Assembly (NCBI GenBank): GCA_037074705.1
Contig: CM073595.1
Span: 28,239,501 to 28,303,500 of the forward strand
From: Zhengitettix transpicula
Taxonomy: Eukaryota; Arthropoda; Insecta; Orthoptera; Tetrigidae
Length of the DNA: 64,000 nt
Direction: 5' to 3'
Shown here: positions 34,301-45,992 of the stretch, in pieces
Layout of the letters: every line of letters begins with the position of its first letter
Position numbering within the stretch: the first letter of the stretch is position 1
Position numbers and translations under genes: made by a program
The notes under the pieces: generated by a model
Seen by the model: the letters and a program-made list of their open reading frames with translations, nothing else
The model's database searches: none
Told to the model about the DNA's origin: nothing

Positions 34301-37300
34301 TTGCGTTATTATATTTCCATGTTCATCTTTGTATGAGGTGCTCATCCCTGTTATTTTGGTTGTATTTGCTTTTAATTCTCCAAAGAATTTTCTTGTTTCA
34401 TTTCTTTTAAAGTTATTATTTATTGTTGTTATTTTTCGTTCATCCAGGCTTTTTTCTTTCGTTTGCACAATCTATTTGCTTTTCTTTTTTCTATTTGGTA
34501 TTCTTCGAATTTATTTCTTTTCCCCAATTGAATTGCTTTCCTCCATATTTCATTCTTTCTTTGTCCCACCATTCATTTCTTTTTTTGGTTTGGATTTTAC
34601 TTATTACTCTCCCAGCTGTTTCATTTATTATATTCTTTAAATTCATCCATTCTACTTCTATTTCTTGTGTTCTCTCTCTATCAATTTCTTTTATTGCTTA
34701 ATTTTATCTGGGTTTTGGAAGTTTTCCAAATTCCATCTTTCTCATTTAAATGATTTTGTCTTGTAAATTTTTGGGAGATTTTGTTGTAGAGTTATTTTTA
34801 AGAGGAAGTGATCAGTCTATATTTGGTCCACGTAACATTCTGACGTCTTTTATCAGTTCTTTTTTTATTCGATTTATTATTACATGGTCAATTTGATTTA
34901 TTGTTCTTAGATCTGGAGAGATCCATGTTCCTTTATGGATTAACTTGTGTTGGAATTGAGTGCTTGCTATGATTAAATCATTGCAGACTGCAAATCCACA
35001 TAGAAGTTCTCCATTTTTATTTTTGTTTTCATCTAATGTATGCCTACTTGTTACATGCTTGAATGTTTTTTCTTTTCCCAGTTGAGTGTTGAAGTCTCCT
35101 ACAATTATTAAGATGACACTTTTGGGCACTTGTTCTATTATTCTTTCTTTATTCTTTCTTTACTATTTTAAATTAATATGATCTGTGCAAACTAACAGTT
35201 ATCTCAATGTTGGTTGCAATTGAAAAGAGTAAACAAACAATAGTATTGTCTATAATCTGAAGTAGAGCAGTTCTTAAGCGTTTCTTATGCAATTTTGTTA
35301 AGATTGTTTATTTGAACAAAACTTTGATGAAGATATTTTATGTCCTTACATAGTATGATATTCTGTGGTCGATATTTGCCCTAAAAATGTCGAGGCATTT
35401 CAAAATTACCAAGTACTTTGAAAAAATAATGGACATAGAAGAGTGTTCAGTATGTGATGAACAGGAAATTTCTGGAACTGAGAAAAACATTAGAGATACT
35501 TACCACAAGTAAGAGACAATTGGTCAGAGAGCGATAATATAGAGGCGAATATTATAAATAAGTGTCCAGGGCAGAAAAAAAAACAGATTTTTATTGACAT
35601 CTGAAAGTGAGACAGATGTAGAGGATCAACACATTAAAACTTTGTTTATGGAACAGTTTGGGAGGAAATAGATGGAAGCCCCAAACCTGGCATGACAGCA
35701 GTGCAATAATTTTTAGGGATATGTCAGGCCCAACAGGATATGCTAAATGATATATAATGAAAGGTCAAATAAAGACAGCATTTTCTCTTATAATTGATCA
35801 CTGTATAATGTGTCATATTATAAAATGTACAGAAGAGAAAGTGTTTAGGGTGTTCAGGACTAAGTTGGAGCTAAATACTACAAAACTAGATAAATTTGGA
35901 TCAAATTTAATGAAAATTCTTCATTTTATATACATTCAGAAATAAATCTCTGCATTGAATAATAAAATTGATAACATTTTTATTACCAGTCAATTTTACC
36001 AACGCGGTAGAAATAAGTATACAAGAACTGTCAGTAGATTTAGTGTTAATAGCCACGTATCGGCCACTAAATAAGAGAATTTGTCTCAGTGGAACATTCT
36101 CTTCATTCTAATTCACATCATTTTTCATGTTAGAGTAATTATATTGCAAATTTTGGCTTGCAAGACTTCTTTGAGTCACAAATTAAGTCTCAATATTTGT
36201 TGAGTACTGACTGATACATGCTGTGCAGATTTTGTAAATTATGGATAGTTTATTTTTTTAAACTGAGTACAAGTTAAGAGCTGTTCTCAATTACATTACA
36301 AATTATGTTTTCCCATAAGTTATAACAACATTTGTAATATTTTATAGTAATATTTCAAGTAATCATAAATTCCATTTTGAATTTATGTAATTCTTTCCTT
36401 TATAGATTTCGTAAGTTTCTACACCTTACCATCGACTGTAATGCATCATCCTTTGCACAAAACACTGAAAGCTGCTTATTCATTTTATAATGTCTCCACT
36501 AAAACGGGTTGGGTTGATCTTATGGGAGATGCCTTAGTTTCAGCAAAGAATGTAAGTATATAGCATCTCTTTGTATAATACATACTTTTTCATTATTAAC
36601 CATTTTTAATGTTACATTTTTCTAATATATTTGGCCATACCAGCTTAACATTTGAGTGAAACATTAACATATTGGATGGGTCTACGACTTATCCTGCCAT
36701 GTAGCAGAAATACAGTAGGTACCACCAGGTTTTGTCCAGTATTGTACAAGAGTAGTTCGGTGCATTTCACTATGTGCTGCACTTTTCATAAATTGCTTGT
36801 ATTCACATAAACATGAGGGCTAAAATATAACTGTATTGAAAATATATGCTGTACTGTTTGAGAGCTATTGTGAATTTTGCTTTTCTTTTAATGATTGAGG
36901 TTATATGAGGATAGTTTCAATTATCTTTATCTTCATTTTAAGTAAGGGCAATGTGGATTGTAGTTCATAGTTGCAAAATCTTACCTATTATTACTTGTCA
37001 TAATGTTTTCTTTTTTTATTATTGACACATTCATTTTGTAGTTGATTTTGTTAGCATAACATTTGGTATCTGATAGTACCAATACAGTCATGCCTCAGTG
37101 TTGTTACAGGGAATATGGGGAACTGGTAAGAGCCTCACATAAAAAAAAGTGATAAATAAAGAAATGACAATTAGGGGAGCATGTATAAAATATTAGTTTC
37201 CAAAAAGTACACTACATGATAGGATAAATGCTGTTTCAGGAGGGCATGAAATACAAATGAAACCTTATGCTGTCAATATTGATTGGGACCTTCCAAAGTT

Positions 37301-40045
37301 TTTTTCCCAATGAGCGAAAAATTCTTTTGTACAATCATACAAACAATTTAATAGTCAGCTTTATCATTTACGTAACACAATTTTTTTAAACTTTTGTATA
37401 AATAGCAGACAAACTAAATGTCAGTCATTGCTTCAATAATATATATATACATATAAATTCAAACTTGGATAGTGAGGAAGGATAGAAATAAATAGGAGAA
37501 ATAGGAGGATTGCGCTTTATTTGAATTCATATGCTCGGGCGAAGAATTACGCACATAGAAAAGCATATGTTCAAAGCAGAGAGAAGGATGGAAGAAAACG
37601 TCTGTGTACTAAGCAGAATACGTGGGTTCAAGTCCCGCCTGGGTCAAATATTTTCAGTCTTTCCTTCTTCTTCCATCCTTCTCTCTGCTTTGAACATATG
37701 CTTTTCTATGTGCGTAATTCTTCGCCCGAGCATATGAATTCAAATAAAGCGCAATCCTCCTATTTCTCCTATTTATTTCTATCCTTCCTCACTATCCAAG
37801 TTTGAATGTGAATTAATTCCTTAAATGGATTCTCCTAATATTGTATATACATATAAATATATAAAAGTTTGTGCATTAAAGGGAAGAAAGAAGCAAGTTG
37901 GGAATTTAATGTCTGATCAGAGAGAGAAATGTCACTGTTCACCTATCAATAGGGCATCAATTTATTCCTACTCTTTTTGAGTTCCTACATGTGACTGTAG
38001 ACTTGCACCATTAGGAAGTGTTTTTGATAGTGAGTTGAATAGAAGGCGGATAACTTAAAAGGTTTATGGAATGAGTGAACACACATTAGGAAAATATTTC
38101 AGAAAAAAAAAGTGATTAGACTATGGGTGAATGTGGGTTTCTTTCCAAACATGTCCATGTACCAGTATACACCCCCCCCCCCCCACCCCTGGACACACAC
38201 AGATACTTCACAAGCTTCAACCATTTGTTATAAACTTTCAAAAACACTTAAAATGAGGATTGCTTACATGGATGATAAAGTATTCAAATCAAATTCCAAA
38301 ATAGAATTCAAGTACTTAGTTGGTACTGTGAATATTTTATTTTCCCAGATTTGTCAACGAGTACTTGCAAAAATAAGGTTTGTGTGTACAGGTATCTCTC
38401 CACTGAACTGTAATGTTTTCTGTGGTTTGGATTTTTCAATTCAGTCTGCAGTGACATACAATATGCTTGTCATACATAAATGACTCCAACAAAGGTACAG
38501 CTACCACAGTCCCCCAGGTACCTGGGCACTCTTAATGAAACAATCCATAAAATTCTAGTACAACCACTTTCCTTGATGATAATTCGCCACCACCTTCTCT
38601 AATGGATCAGATTTCTCTTACTGTCTAAAAAGTGTGAAAAAATTTATGTAAATTTCCCAGCAAGGTGTGTCGAATTTATTTACTTTTTATGGGATAAGTG
38701 AAATTTAGTACAGCAATCACTAGGAAAAGAAAAGCTGTTACAAAATAAATTGATAAGAAAAAGGGGAAATTGATAGAGGAAAAGACCAGCCCACACAGCA
38801 GCAGAAAAGAAAGTGCTGAAGTTAAGGAAAACATCTAGTGAAATGGTCAAAAGACTGCTTTGTTTGTGGAGAAAATTTTGAAGATTGGAATAATCTAGTG
38901 TTTCATGTAGATAGGGCCACAAATTTTGTGTCAATCTGGCAGGACACTTTTATAAATATGATATGTCAACATAAAAAGAATAATATTTTAATAATCTATG
39001 TTAATTGTAGTTATAACAATATGTGCCCTTTTGCATTTGGTAATTGTAGGAGTGATGGAGTGAATATTAATTTTGTGTAAATATTTAAATTCATTTATTT
39101 TTCCTTAATTTTACCTTGTTAAAGATTAATAAATCTAATTTTTCTTTCATACCATTCGTCCAATATCACCCTTCACATTTTAAATAGGTAGTGATACAAT
39201 TACCTTCAAAAAGAAAATATTAACCACAGTATCAATGTGTATGAAGCAGATATGTTGGGCATCAGTATAGATATCCAAAAATCATGTCATTTTTTTAAAA
39301 AAAGTTTAAATGCTGGTATTGCCAAATCTTCCCCTTTGTGTGCCTTTCAGTTATAAGTGTCTTATTTATTCATTATATTATTATTTCCTAAGAAAATATT
39401 TTGCTGTATGTATGAGTATTCTGTTCACTTGGTCCAATGAGTCAGCAAATCAAAATTTCGTATTACCTTATTTACACAAATTCAGGTTGGCAATGCTGAG
39501 TGGAATTATTAGATTGAAATTGAGTATTTTATTCAAATGTTAATTTAATGTGATGTATTAATATATGATCACTAAACTACTGATTTATTTTTAGAATGGT
39601 TTTGACGTGTTCAATGCCCTCAACTTGATGGAAAATAAGGAGTTCTTAGAGGCATTAAAATTTGGAATTGGTGATGGGAATCTTCAGTACTATTTGTACA
39701 ATTGGCGGTGTCCACCAATTGACCCCAGCAAGGTATGTGTATGATTGCATTACTTTTCCCTTCCTTGGATCCTTACACAATACCCCGCCCTTTATAGTTA
39801 GGTTAAAGATTGACACTTATAAAATCTAGTAGTGGCTTTGAATTTGTATAATTTACTATTTATTAAACAGTGATTACTTAAATGTCTGTGTATGCTGCAA
39901 AATAGTTAAACCTGAAGTCATATGTTGAAAAAATTATATTTAAAGTTTTAAGCTCTTTTAACAAACAATTTTTTCTATAATTGTGTATTAGATTCTAAAG
40001 TGGAGTGGGGTATTTATTTTTCAGATTGGACTTGTACTTCAGTAG
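19272..40045 (+). CDS. Nmt: Glycylpeptide N-myristoyltransferase (14 coding exons)
   Basis: Exons: 19272-19307, 19695-19780, 21894-21996, 22498-22583, 22751-22865, 24235-24349, 24626-24842, 25784-25900, 26104-26274, 26793-26973, 27352-27469, 36406-36551, 39595-39732, 40025-40045. Phases agree throughout and give 549 residues; vertebrate NMT1 has 496. The enzyme moves myristate from myristoyl-CoA to N-terminal glycine in the cytosol, often on ribosomes. Seen: [11 protein letters not shown] in exon 6, [17 protein letters not shown] in exon 7, [15 protein letters not shown] at 298-312 (acyl-CoA site), [19 protein letters not shown] across exons 9-10, [16 protein letters not shown] at 519-534, and the C-terminal LVLQ whose carboxylate acts in catalysis. 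The extra length is N-terminal: exons 4-5 repeat exons 2-3, giving two KKRNRRKKG blocks (residues 43-51 and 107-115). Intron 11 is 9 kb and full of transposons. Confidence 0.96.
22262..22335. repeat. TA microsatellite in Nmt intron 3
   Basis: An uninterrupted run of about 37 TA units between unique AT-rich intron sequence. Likely length-variable. Confidence 0.95.
27540..27665 (-). mobile_element. Penelope-like terminal fragment in Nmt intron 11
   Basis: On the minus strand it reads CTAGAAGATGACGACAGAG, then TTTTAGTTGTCAAAATGTCG, the CTGAAGATGACG...GTCGAAACGTCG layout found at Penelope-like element ends. Non-coding and short; no polymerase sequence is attached. Confidence 0.5.
28106..28167. 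repeat. Short hairpin with 15-bp perfect arms
   Basis: TCCCACTTCATAGCT (28106-28120) and its exact inverse AGCTATGAAGTGGGA (28153-28167) enclose a 32-base loop. It lies in Nmt intron 11; origin unknown. Confidence 0.7.
28239..28390. repeat. Inverted pair of SINE tails (fold-back)
   Basis: The left half (28239-28300) is the inverse of a tRNA-type SINE: read on the minus strand it has GGTTCTGGGTTAAATTCC (a worn B box) followed by GATTTTACTATCCTAATCCG. The right half (28318-28380) repeats that tail forward (GATTTTTCTATCTTAATCTG, then CTTTACTGCTGAGC). The same SINE type lies intact at 28773-28930. Confidence 0.55.
28500..28674. repeat. Long imperfect hairpin, arms about 80 bp
   Basis: The left arm (28500-28580) contains TTTTTAGCAATAGCTTTTAA, then GCCATAGTCGTCTGCTTACT. 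The right arm (about 28594-28674) is its inverse with roughly one mismatch in five, with small indels, around a loop of about 13 bases (AACTAAATTTTGTA). The outer ends are AT-rich (TTAATTCTTTATTAATT against AATTAATAAAGGATAA). It looks like a foldback or MITE-type element inside Nmt intron 11. There is no coding sequence. Confidence 0.7.
28773..28930 (+). mobile_element. tRNA-derived SINE (second family)
   Basis: A tRNA-like head at 28773-28836 has an A box around TAGTTTAGTGG and a B box GGGTTTGATTCCC (28818-28830). A unique tail follows (CTATCCTAATCCG, GCGCTGAGCAG, AAGAATTTCTTCTTG). The same tail is seen twice, in opposed orientations, at 28239-28390. Not a functional tRNA: the acceptor arms do not pair well and a SINE tail follows. 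Confidence 0.6.
30240..32704 (-). mobile_element. Ty3/gypsy pol fragment, defective
   Basis: Minus-strand order from high to low coordinates. RT (32640-31890) has [26 protein letters not shown] and SFGLRN; the catalytic motif reads YLDN in place of YxDD, and [14 protein letters not shown] follows. The RNase H end (31614-31400) has [17 protein letters not shown]. Integrase (31200-30500) has FIDRY, then TNQGRQFES with Asn where the catalytic Asp is expected and a stop directly after, then [15 protein letters not shown], and a C-terminal block ([16 protein letters not shown]) like the CsRn1-type gypsy elements. A proline-rich tail ends near 30250. The upstream part (gag, protease) is absent, and the fragment is bounded by an RTE-type LINE at 32705. 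Confidence 0.85.
32705..35165 (-). mobile_element. RTE-type non-LTR retrotransposon, 5'-truncated
   Basis: Minus strand. It begins inside the apurinic-type endonuclease (35129-34812: [37 protein letters not shown]). A linker follows (34468-34124: [20 protein letters not shown]), then reverse transcriptase (about 34100-33280: [14 protein letters not shown], the active-site [25 protein letters not shown]). The C-terminal block is [21 protein letters not shown] (32880-32800), the GRPK.RW.D...D signature of RTE/Proto2-like elements. It ends with a short TAATAATAA tail at 32705-32715, typical of such elements, directly against the gypsy fragment. Frameshifts break the ORF although the YTDD motif is intact. 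Confidence 0.85.
35385..35945 (+). pseudogene. piggyBac-type transposase remnant
   Basis: Frames shifting within about 350 bases give GTVWEEI (35651-35671), then [17 protein letters not shown] (around 35700-35748), then [23 protein letters not shown] (35766-35835). These match the N-terminal DDE_Tnp_1_7 region of piggyBac-derived proteins, where W...... is followed by NIFRE..GPTGYAK and then FRLLID..ML.HI..CTE.EA. A preceding acidic ORF-like stretch starting [10 protein letters not shown] at 35387 may be its N-terminus. Stops and shifts show it is dead, and no catalytic Asp residues remain in the window. The ends were not identified. Confidence 0.6.
37457..37807. repeat. Perfect 140-bp inverted repeat made of SINE sequence
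   Basis: The left arm 37457-37596 and right arm 37668-37807 are exact inverse copies as far as I can read, around a 71-base centre. The arms are the tRNA-unrelated body of the SINE at 10022-10345. The centre keeps the SINE B box (GGGTTCAAGTCCC) and acceptor end but only part of the head. Both arms share variants absent from the other copy: a 9-base repeat (GGAGAAATAGGAGG against GGAGG), TTATTTG for TTATGTG, and CTCGGGCG for CTCAGGCG. After the right arm the SINE tail (TTCCTTAAATGGATTCTCCT) continues; the left arm has no tail. It lies in Nmt intron 12. Confidence 0.9.
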
Positions 40046-41217
40046 TGACTTGAAGGTAAGACTAAGTCAATAGTCGTGTGGTAAGTAACAGTGTAGCATT
40101 TACAAAATGAAATAACTGAATTTTACTGTTGCAGTTCACATGCTCTGGTCAATATTTCACTCTATGTGACACCAACTGAAACGTTTAAAACACCACGATT
40201 GGGATTCAAGAAATTGTTTAATTCGTATTGTACAGTTCCATATTAAAATTTTCAGGGACCAAAATTAATGAAGATAGATTTCTGGAGACGTCCGCAGAGA
40301 GAAGAATAGCCCGATTACCGATATTTTCTTTGGGCTTATTTGAACGTTTTCGGTCTCCACGTCAGTAGGAAATTAACTGGCATTTTGCGCAGAATATGAG
40401 CTTTGCTCATATCTTTTCAAATATAAATTAGAATGGCGTAAAAATATTTAGTGTTCTCGCAGTTCCATACGAGGTCCCTGGACACGTTAATTTTTCCAAC
40501 TCGTTTAACTCTAGTTTACTTTGTGATTTAGGTTTTTTTCCTGCTCAAAGGAATTTGCACTTTCCCGTGACCTTCATCACAACATGTAAAACACTTTAAA
40601 ATATGGGGGTTCCCGGTTAACTACTGGTCTCGTATCAGCACTATGTGCTTTGTTTTTATGATGAGATATGTAGTGTAAAATCAGTAAAAACACGATGAAA
40701 TCATAGGATATTCCTCTGAAACTGTAACTGTCTATTTTCTAATAACTTAAAAGTATGTGATTATGCAAGTTTTCATGTCTTCTTTGTTGGAGAAATTCTG
40801 ATCTTTTTAAGAACAATGGCTACAATCCTCTTTTAAGTGATGTACAGTACAAATGGTTTAACGGGTCATGCTTTTTATCACAGTTATAACTATGAGTTAC
40901 ATTGCTGTACTTGGCAGTTGTCTTTTCTTAGGACTGGGTGGATTATATGAAAATAATTTGTCAATCAACTGTTTACATGCTGTACATACCATGAATTTAT
41001 ACAAAAATATATATACAATAAGGAAATCTAATATACTGACACCACGGTCATTTGTTTGGTAAATATTTTGTGATATGATCATAGAAATTTGTTGGCGTTA
41101 ATAGAGTAAATGAGGTATATTTTTTTTTACCTTCAAATAAATATCGATCATTTCCGTCCGTAGAGGCCTCTAGGAAACTAAAAAAAATATCAAACATGGT
41201 TTGAGGGCTCGTTTTTT
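40046..41217 (+). other. Nmt 3' UTR and intergenic DNA
   Basis: Follows the Nmt stop codon. No second gene is seen. AATAAA-like signals are sparse near the stop; one lies near 41137, so the mRNA end cannot be placed with confidence. Confidence 0.4.
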
Positions 41218-41556
41218 AAAAATTCGAAATAATGAATACACAGGGTCAGGTGAAGTAAAACAATTTGAATACAATTTGAAAAATTGGAAATGATGAATAC
41301 ACAGGTTAAGGTGAAATTAAACAATTTGAATACAATTCGAAAAATTGGAAATGATGAATACTCTAGCTCAGGTGAAGTAAAACAATTTGAATACAATTGA
41401 AAATGATGAATACACCTGATAGAGTGAAGTAAAACAATTCGAATACAATTGGAAATGATGAATACACCTGATAGAGTGAAGTAAAACAATTAGAATACAA
41501 TTGGAAATGATGAATACACCTGATAGAGTGAAGTAAAACAATTTGAGTACAATAAT
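41218..41556. repeat. Minisatellite, six units of 52-61 bp
   Basis: Six head-to-tail units share GGAAATGATGAATACAC, then GTGAAGTAAAACAATTTGAA and TACAATT. The first three are about 61 bases and diverged; the last three are about 52-53 bases, nearly identical, and share CACCTGATAGAGTG. The shorter units look like a later expansion of one derived unit. Confidence 0.9.
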
Positions 41557-44500
41557 AGATATGGTATATGGAGGAGCTATCTCAGTAAATGGGTGAATAC
41601 CAGGATAAAGATCATGGCAAAATTAACGTGTCCTTAAATTTTTATTTAATTTTGTACAGCAAACTATATTTAAAATGGAGTGTACATCTAAATAAATACT
41701 TGAAATGATCTCTTTAAATATATCTGGGAATAAACCCTGGAGTACGTTTGGTCAGATGCGAGCGACTATTAGGAACTAAAAGTCAGGGGTATATTTTTAT
41801 TTAAAGCACGCTTCACGTTTAATAAACTGGTAAAACAATCACAACGTAACGTATGAAAATAGCACGTGATCAAAATATTTGGTCAAATTTTTCCATATGA
41901 CATGCCAGGTTAGTCTTTGAGAACAAGTGGAAGAGTATTTACTGCTTCGGTTTTATATTTAATGTTATAATTCTTAAATAGTGCTTACAGGCTCATTTTT
42001 CTTCATATTATAAATATGCTCAAATAGCCAGCGACGATGTATTTTGGCTCATTTATAATTCAAATTTCCGCACAGTCCTCATTACCTCTTCAATTTTAAA
42101 TGCCAAACTGGATTATGTGCTTCGACTGAATTAAATAATCATTTCCATAACGTGTAATGTGATTGCCGAGAGCATTTCTCGTCAGTATCTATATATCTGT
42201 GTGAGTGTGTGCGTGCGTGCGTCCGTATGTAAAAATGAGTTAGATAGAGAGGCATAGTAGCGAAAACGTACCAGAAATAAATCAATGAAAACTATCACTG
42301 AATGAATTGGCAGGTGAGATTTGCTTTTATATTACTTCGGAAGTGTACTAATACTAAGTCAGGAAATAATTTTGTATATTATCCAGTATTGTTGTAACTT
42401 TTTGTGGATTACCCTAGTATATTTTCTTTCTCGAGATACTCGGAAAGTTACGAAGATTTTTTTTTTTTTTTTGTTAATGCTCAAATATGCAGCATCTATT
42501 CCAAAGTGTAAGCAGCAACAAACATTAATGGATTACCAGCATTGTATATTTTTCAAATGTCCTAGTAATTTTTTCATAATCATTGTAGATTGTTATTGCC
42601 TTACATAAAATATTAACTCTTCCCTTTAATATGTGTAAATATATTTATCTTTGGTATGTAAAAAATTATTTTGAATGACTTTGTTTTAATCATTTGAAAG
42701 TAGTTAAATAAATTCAGCTGATTGTGTACCAATATTTTAGATGGATATATAATTTTTGGACATTTCATTATTTAAATCTGTTTAACCATCACCTGAATTC
42801 GAGTGTTTGATATGCGTATTAAAGACAATTATGTAGATTGCCTATTTGTTATTGATTAAACGTGAATTGTGTTTGAGGGACTTTGTGTTAATCGTAGCTG
42901 TTAAAGTATCCTTTCCAAGATTTCTCATCACAATTTATTTCTTCTGTTGGATGACATTGATGTTATTTAGCTGAGAGAAAAATAAGTTAGTGTGAAAATC
43001 ACTTTTAAGACTCCTTGAATTGTGTATTCTTTAACCCCAGATCATTTTAGATAATAGAAATAGTGTCTGTGATTGTGACTATTAACCAAAAATACTTTTA
43101 AATTATGTACTTTTTCGTAAAAACCTTCTGGCTGTTGGGACTAACTATAAACAAAACAAGCGCCTTTGTAGGAGAATAAACACACTTTCCAGAATTAGAA
43201 AACAAATTTTTGTTTCATTTTTTTTTGTTTCATTTTTTTTTGTTTCATTTTTTTTTGTGTGTGCTGAATGGAGAAATCTGAGCAAAGCAATAATTATTGT
43301 AACGTATTTACACTGATGTGGGAATAAGTAATGTGATGCTCAGAAGACCAGCGAATTCATGTATCTTATTTTAGTTTCCTGTCTATATTCACCTTTACCT
43401 ACTAATTTTATCTACAGACTATTACCTGGGTGTATGACACATCTTGTTGTTAACGTGATTTAACCATTATCGGGAGCATCACTTATCTAAGCAAGGCATA
43501 GACCAATGGATTTTTCACCCACCCCACCCACACACTAATGGGGGCTGAGCTTCAACCTAACCAACATGGTGATGTCAGAATTCAAGTCGGGGACTACCAT
43601 AACCATGATTTCAACAAAAATCTTGGTTGTTTTTGCATTTTTATGTCGCCCTCTGTTTTTGTTAAGAATTGAAATAAGATTTTAACTACATTAAGAGTGA
43701 CTATTTATGTGGGAGATTACGAAAAATATTCGACGCTGATATTGGTCGTTTTCTCATGTTTAAAATACCACTGCCTTACGACCAGCCCGAAAGGTGCTTA
43801 CCCTCACAGTGTCTGTACCTGGATCGTAAATAACTTGTACTAAGTTTGGTTGAAATACCTGCAAGCGTTTAAATTTGTATTCAGGGTATACACAGACATC
43901 CAATTTTGTTTATTAAATTATTTATATTAAAATTAAACTTCATTCCTGTCAATGGTTTAAAAATTCATAGATACAATGTATCAATTACAGGTTAATGTGT
44001 CGAAAAATAATTACGAAAGCTATTGTTAAAATTGATATCGAATGTATATATATTGTATCTATGATTTTATATACCATTGCGGGAATAAAGTTAATTTTAA
44101 TATGAATGTTCACCTGTTTTGAACTTTATATAAATTCAATTATATTTAACTCCAAGACATTTTGCGTGAAGCGCAGGAGTCGATTAGAAATGACTCCTTT
44201 CCCTTCGATTGTATTCTAAATAGTACACATTTTCCTTTTTAGACTACAAATAGTTGCACGTGTCTCTTCTCTGATCTTGAACCATTCCACAATTCAAGCA
44301 GAGCGACGTACTTATCCTTGACGATATATTATTGCACGAAATTCGCCTGGTTCCTGTAACAAATTATTGAAGTCAACGATCTCCGCTCTCATTGACGAGG
44401 AAAATATTTTTTATACGAGTAGTCCGGCGCAACTCGGTAGGCGGGTCGTCTGTTGACACTACAAAGAGAAGGATCGATAAATAGCGTCGTTGCTACACGC

Positions 44501-45860
44501 TTCAGTTACAAAACGTAAAGTTCATACCACAACTGAGAAATTGTCGAGACAATATATTTCTATTGAAATTCCCTGTACAGTCGTCAGTCTAATACCAATC
44601 ACTTCAGCTGTCTTTTCTTAATGTGTGGGAACGTCCCTTCACAAGGTTCACGCGTTATAAAATGCCCATGTTTGCCAGTCCTCATACCGTTGTTGGCATC
44701 CATATCTGTATTCTGCTCGCCAAATTGTTCTAAACGATGTAGAAACTTATCTCATTACGATCTGGACCGCATACACTAACGGTTTGAACATGAATGCCAA
44801 CATTCGACGGAGAAAGGAGGGTCTTGGTTCTGAATATGCCGACAAAACTAAAAACTATAGGCTGCTCTGGCTTCACATTTCAATTTTATTTCCAACCCAA
44901 CCCGATTATAAAAAACCACTGTTTATTAACAGACAAGTCTTTCATAACGATTTATTTTTTAAAAACTATCCTGGTAGTGTTAAATTACACGTTTAGATTT
45001 GGTTATCTTCTATGTGAAGTTTCGAAAATACTATGTACCATTCATTGTTTTATCCTACAGATGGATTAACTTGTGGTCATTTGAGCAGAACATTTATTTA
45101 CAGTTCCTTTTCGGGAATTTCACAATATTTGCATTTATAAAATCATATCTTGTATTTTTAAAAAGTTTTCTTTTGGCATTAGCAACAGTCTTTTTGTGGT
45201 GAATGTTCTTTGGCGGCGCCATTAATACATCTCGGGAGTTTTCTGTACAACGTCTCGCAAAAGTCTCGACACGTCATAAATTTAAATTAGTGTTACTTTG
45301 AACTCTACGAGAATTTCAACGGTTCAGCTAAATCCGAAAGTAATTGTTTTTTAAAAAAATATAACTCCGAATGTTCTTAGAGCAAGGTAAAACTGGTGAT
45401 TTGGTGTCTGTTTCCATTAGATTCCCCTCTGAATTGCGTAGCCAAGAGATGAAAAGCTAGTCGTCTTCCCAAGTGAGAAGCGTCACGCTTCGGAGAGGTA
45501 ATAAAATAATTTAGTACATTATTCATTTTATTGGAATCGTTCACTATGATTTTGAACAAAGCTGACATTGTAAACTCACCAGAACTGTCTATTTACACTT
45601 AAAATGCCACTGCTCATTCGACGCACCTTTAGTTCTATGTAAGAAATACGGGGATCGCCAAATGATCACACAGCAACGCTTGGCAAGCCCAATGAAGGAA
45701 AATGTCCGTTTTCTACGCTGTTGCCAGGTGTCCAGAACAAATGGACCATGTCAAGCCAATGTTGACGCACCCTTGAAAGCGTCCAGTTAACTCTTCACAT
45801 GATGTGAGCACGCAAATGAGAAGAATCCGTAACCACACTGGGACTGATGCGAGCACACGC
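41557..45860. other. Intergenic, no gene recognised
   Basis: AT-rich with small ORFs only, none with a motif I recognise. It contains a 15-bp motif (TTTCATTTTTTTTTG) three times in tandem at 43207-43257 and a short GT/GC-rich run near 42200. Confidence 0.4.
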
Positions 45861-45992
45861 CACGAAGGAAGAATAAAAGCGTATCGACGTCGTCCAGTTT
45901 AGAAGTGGTACGTGTTTGCACAGGATTGAATTTTGTTGCCGCGCGCTCAGTTCAATTTTGATATTTTCCGTTCGCGGCGACATTCGAGCGTT

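Noticed and set aside
38838..39080. 80-codon frame in Nmt intron 12 with a CFVCGENF string
   Set aside because: No second metal-binding pair and no flanking splice signals in phase with Nmt. Most likely chance or very old transposon sequence.
41218..41556. CRISPR-like array
   Set aside because: The units are contiguous tandem copies without unique spacers, in an animal nuclear genome.
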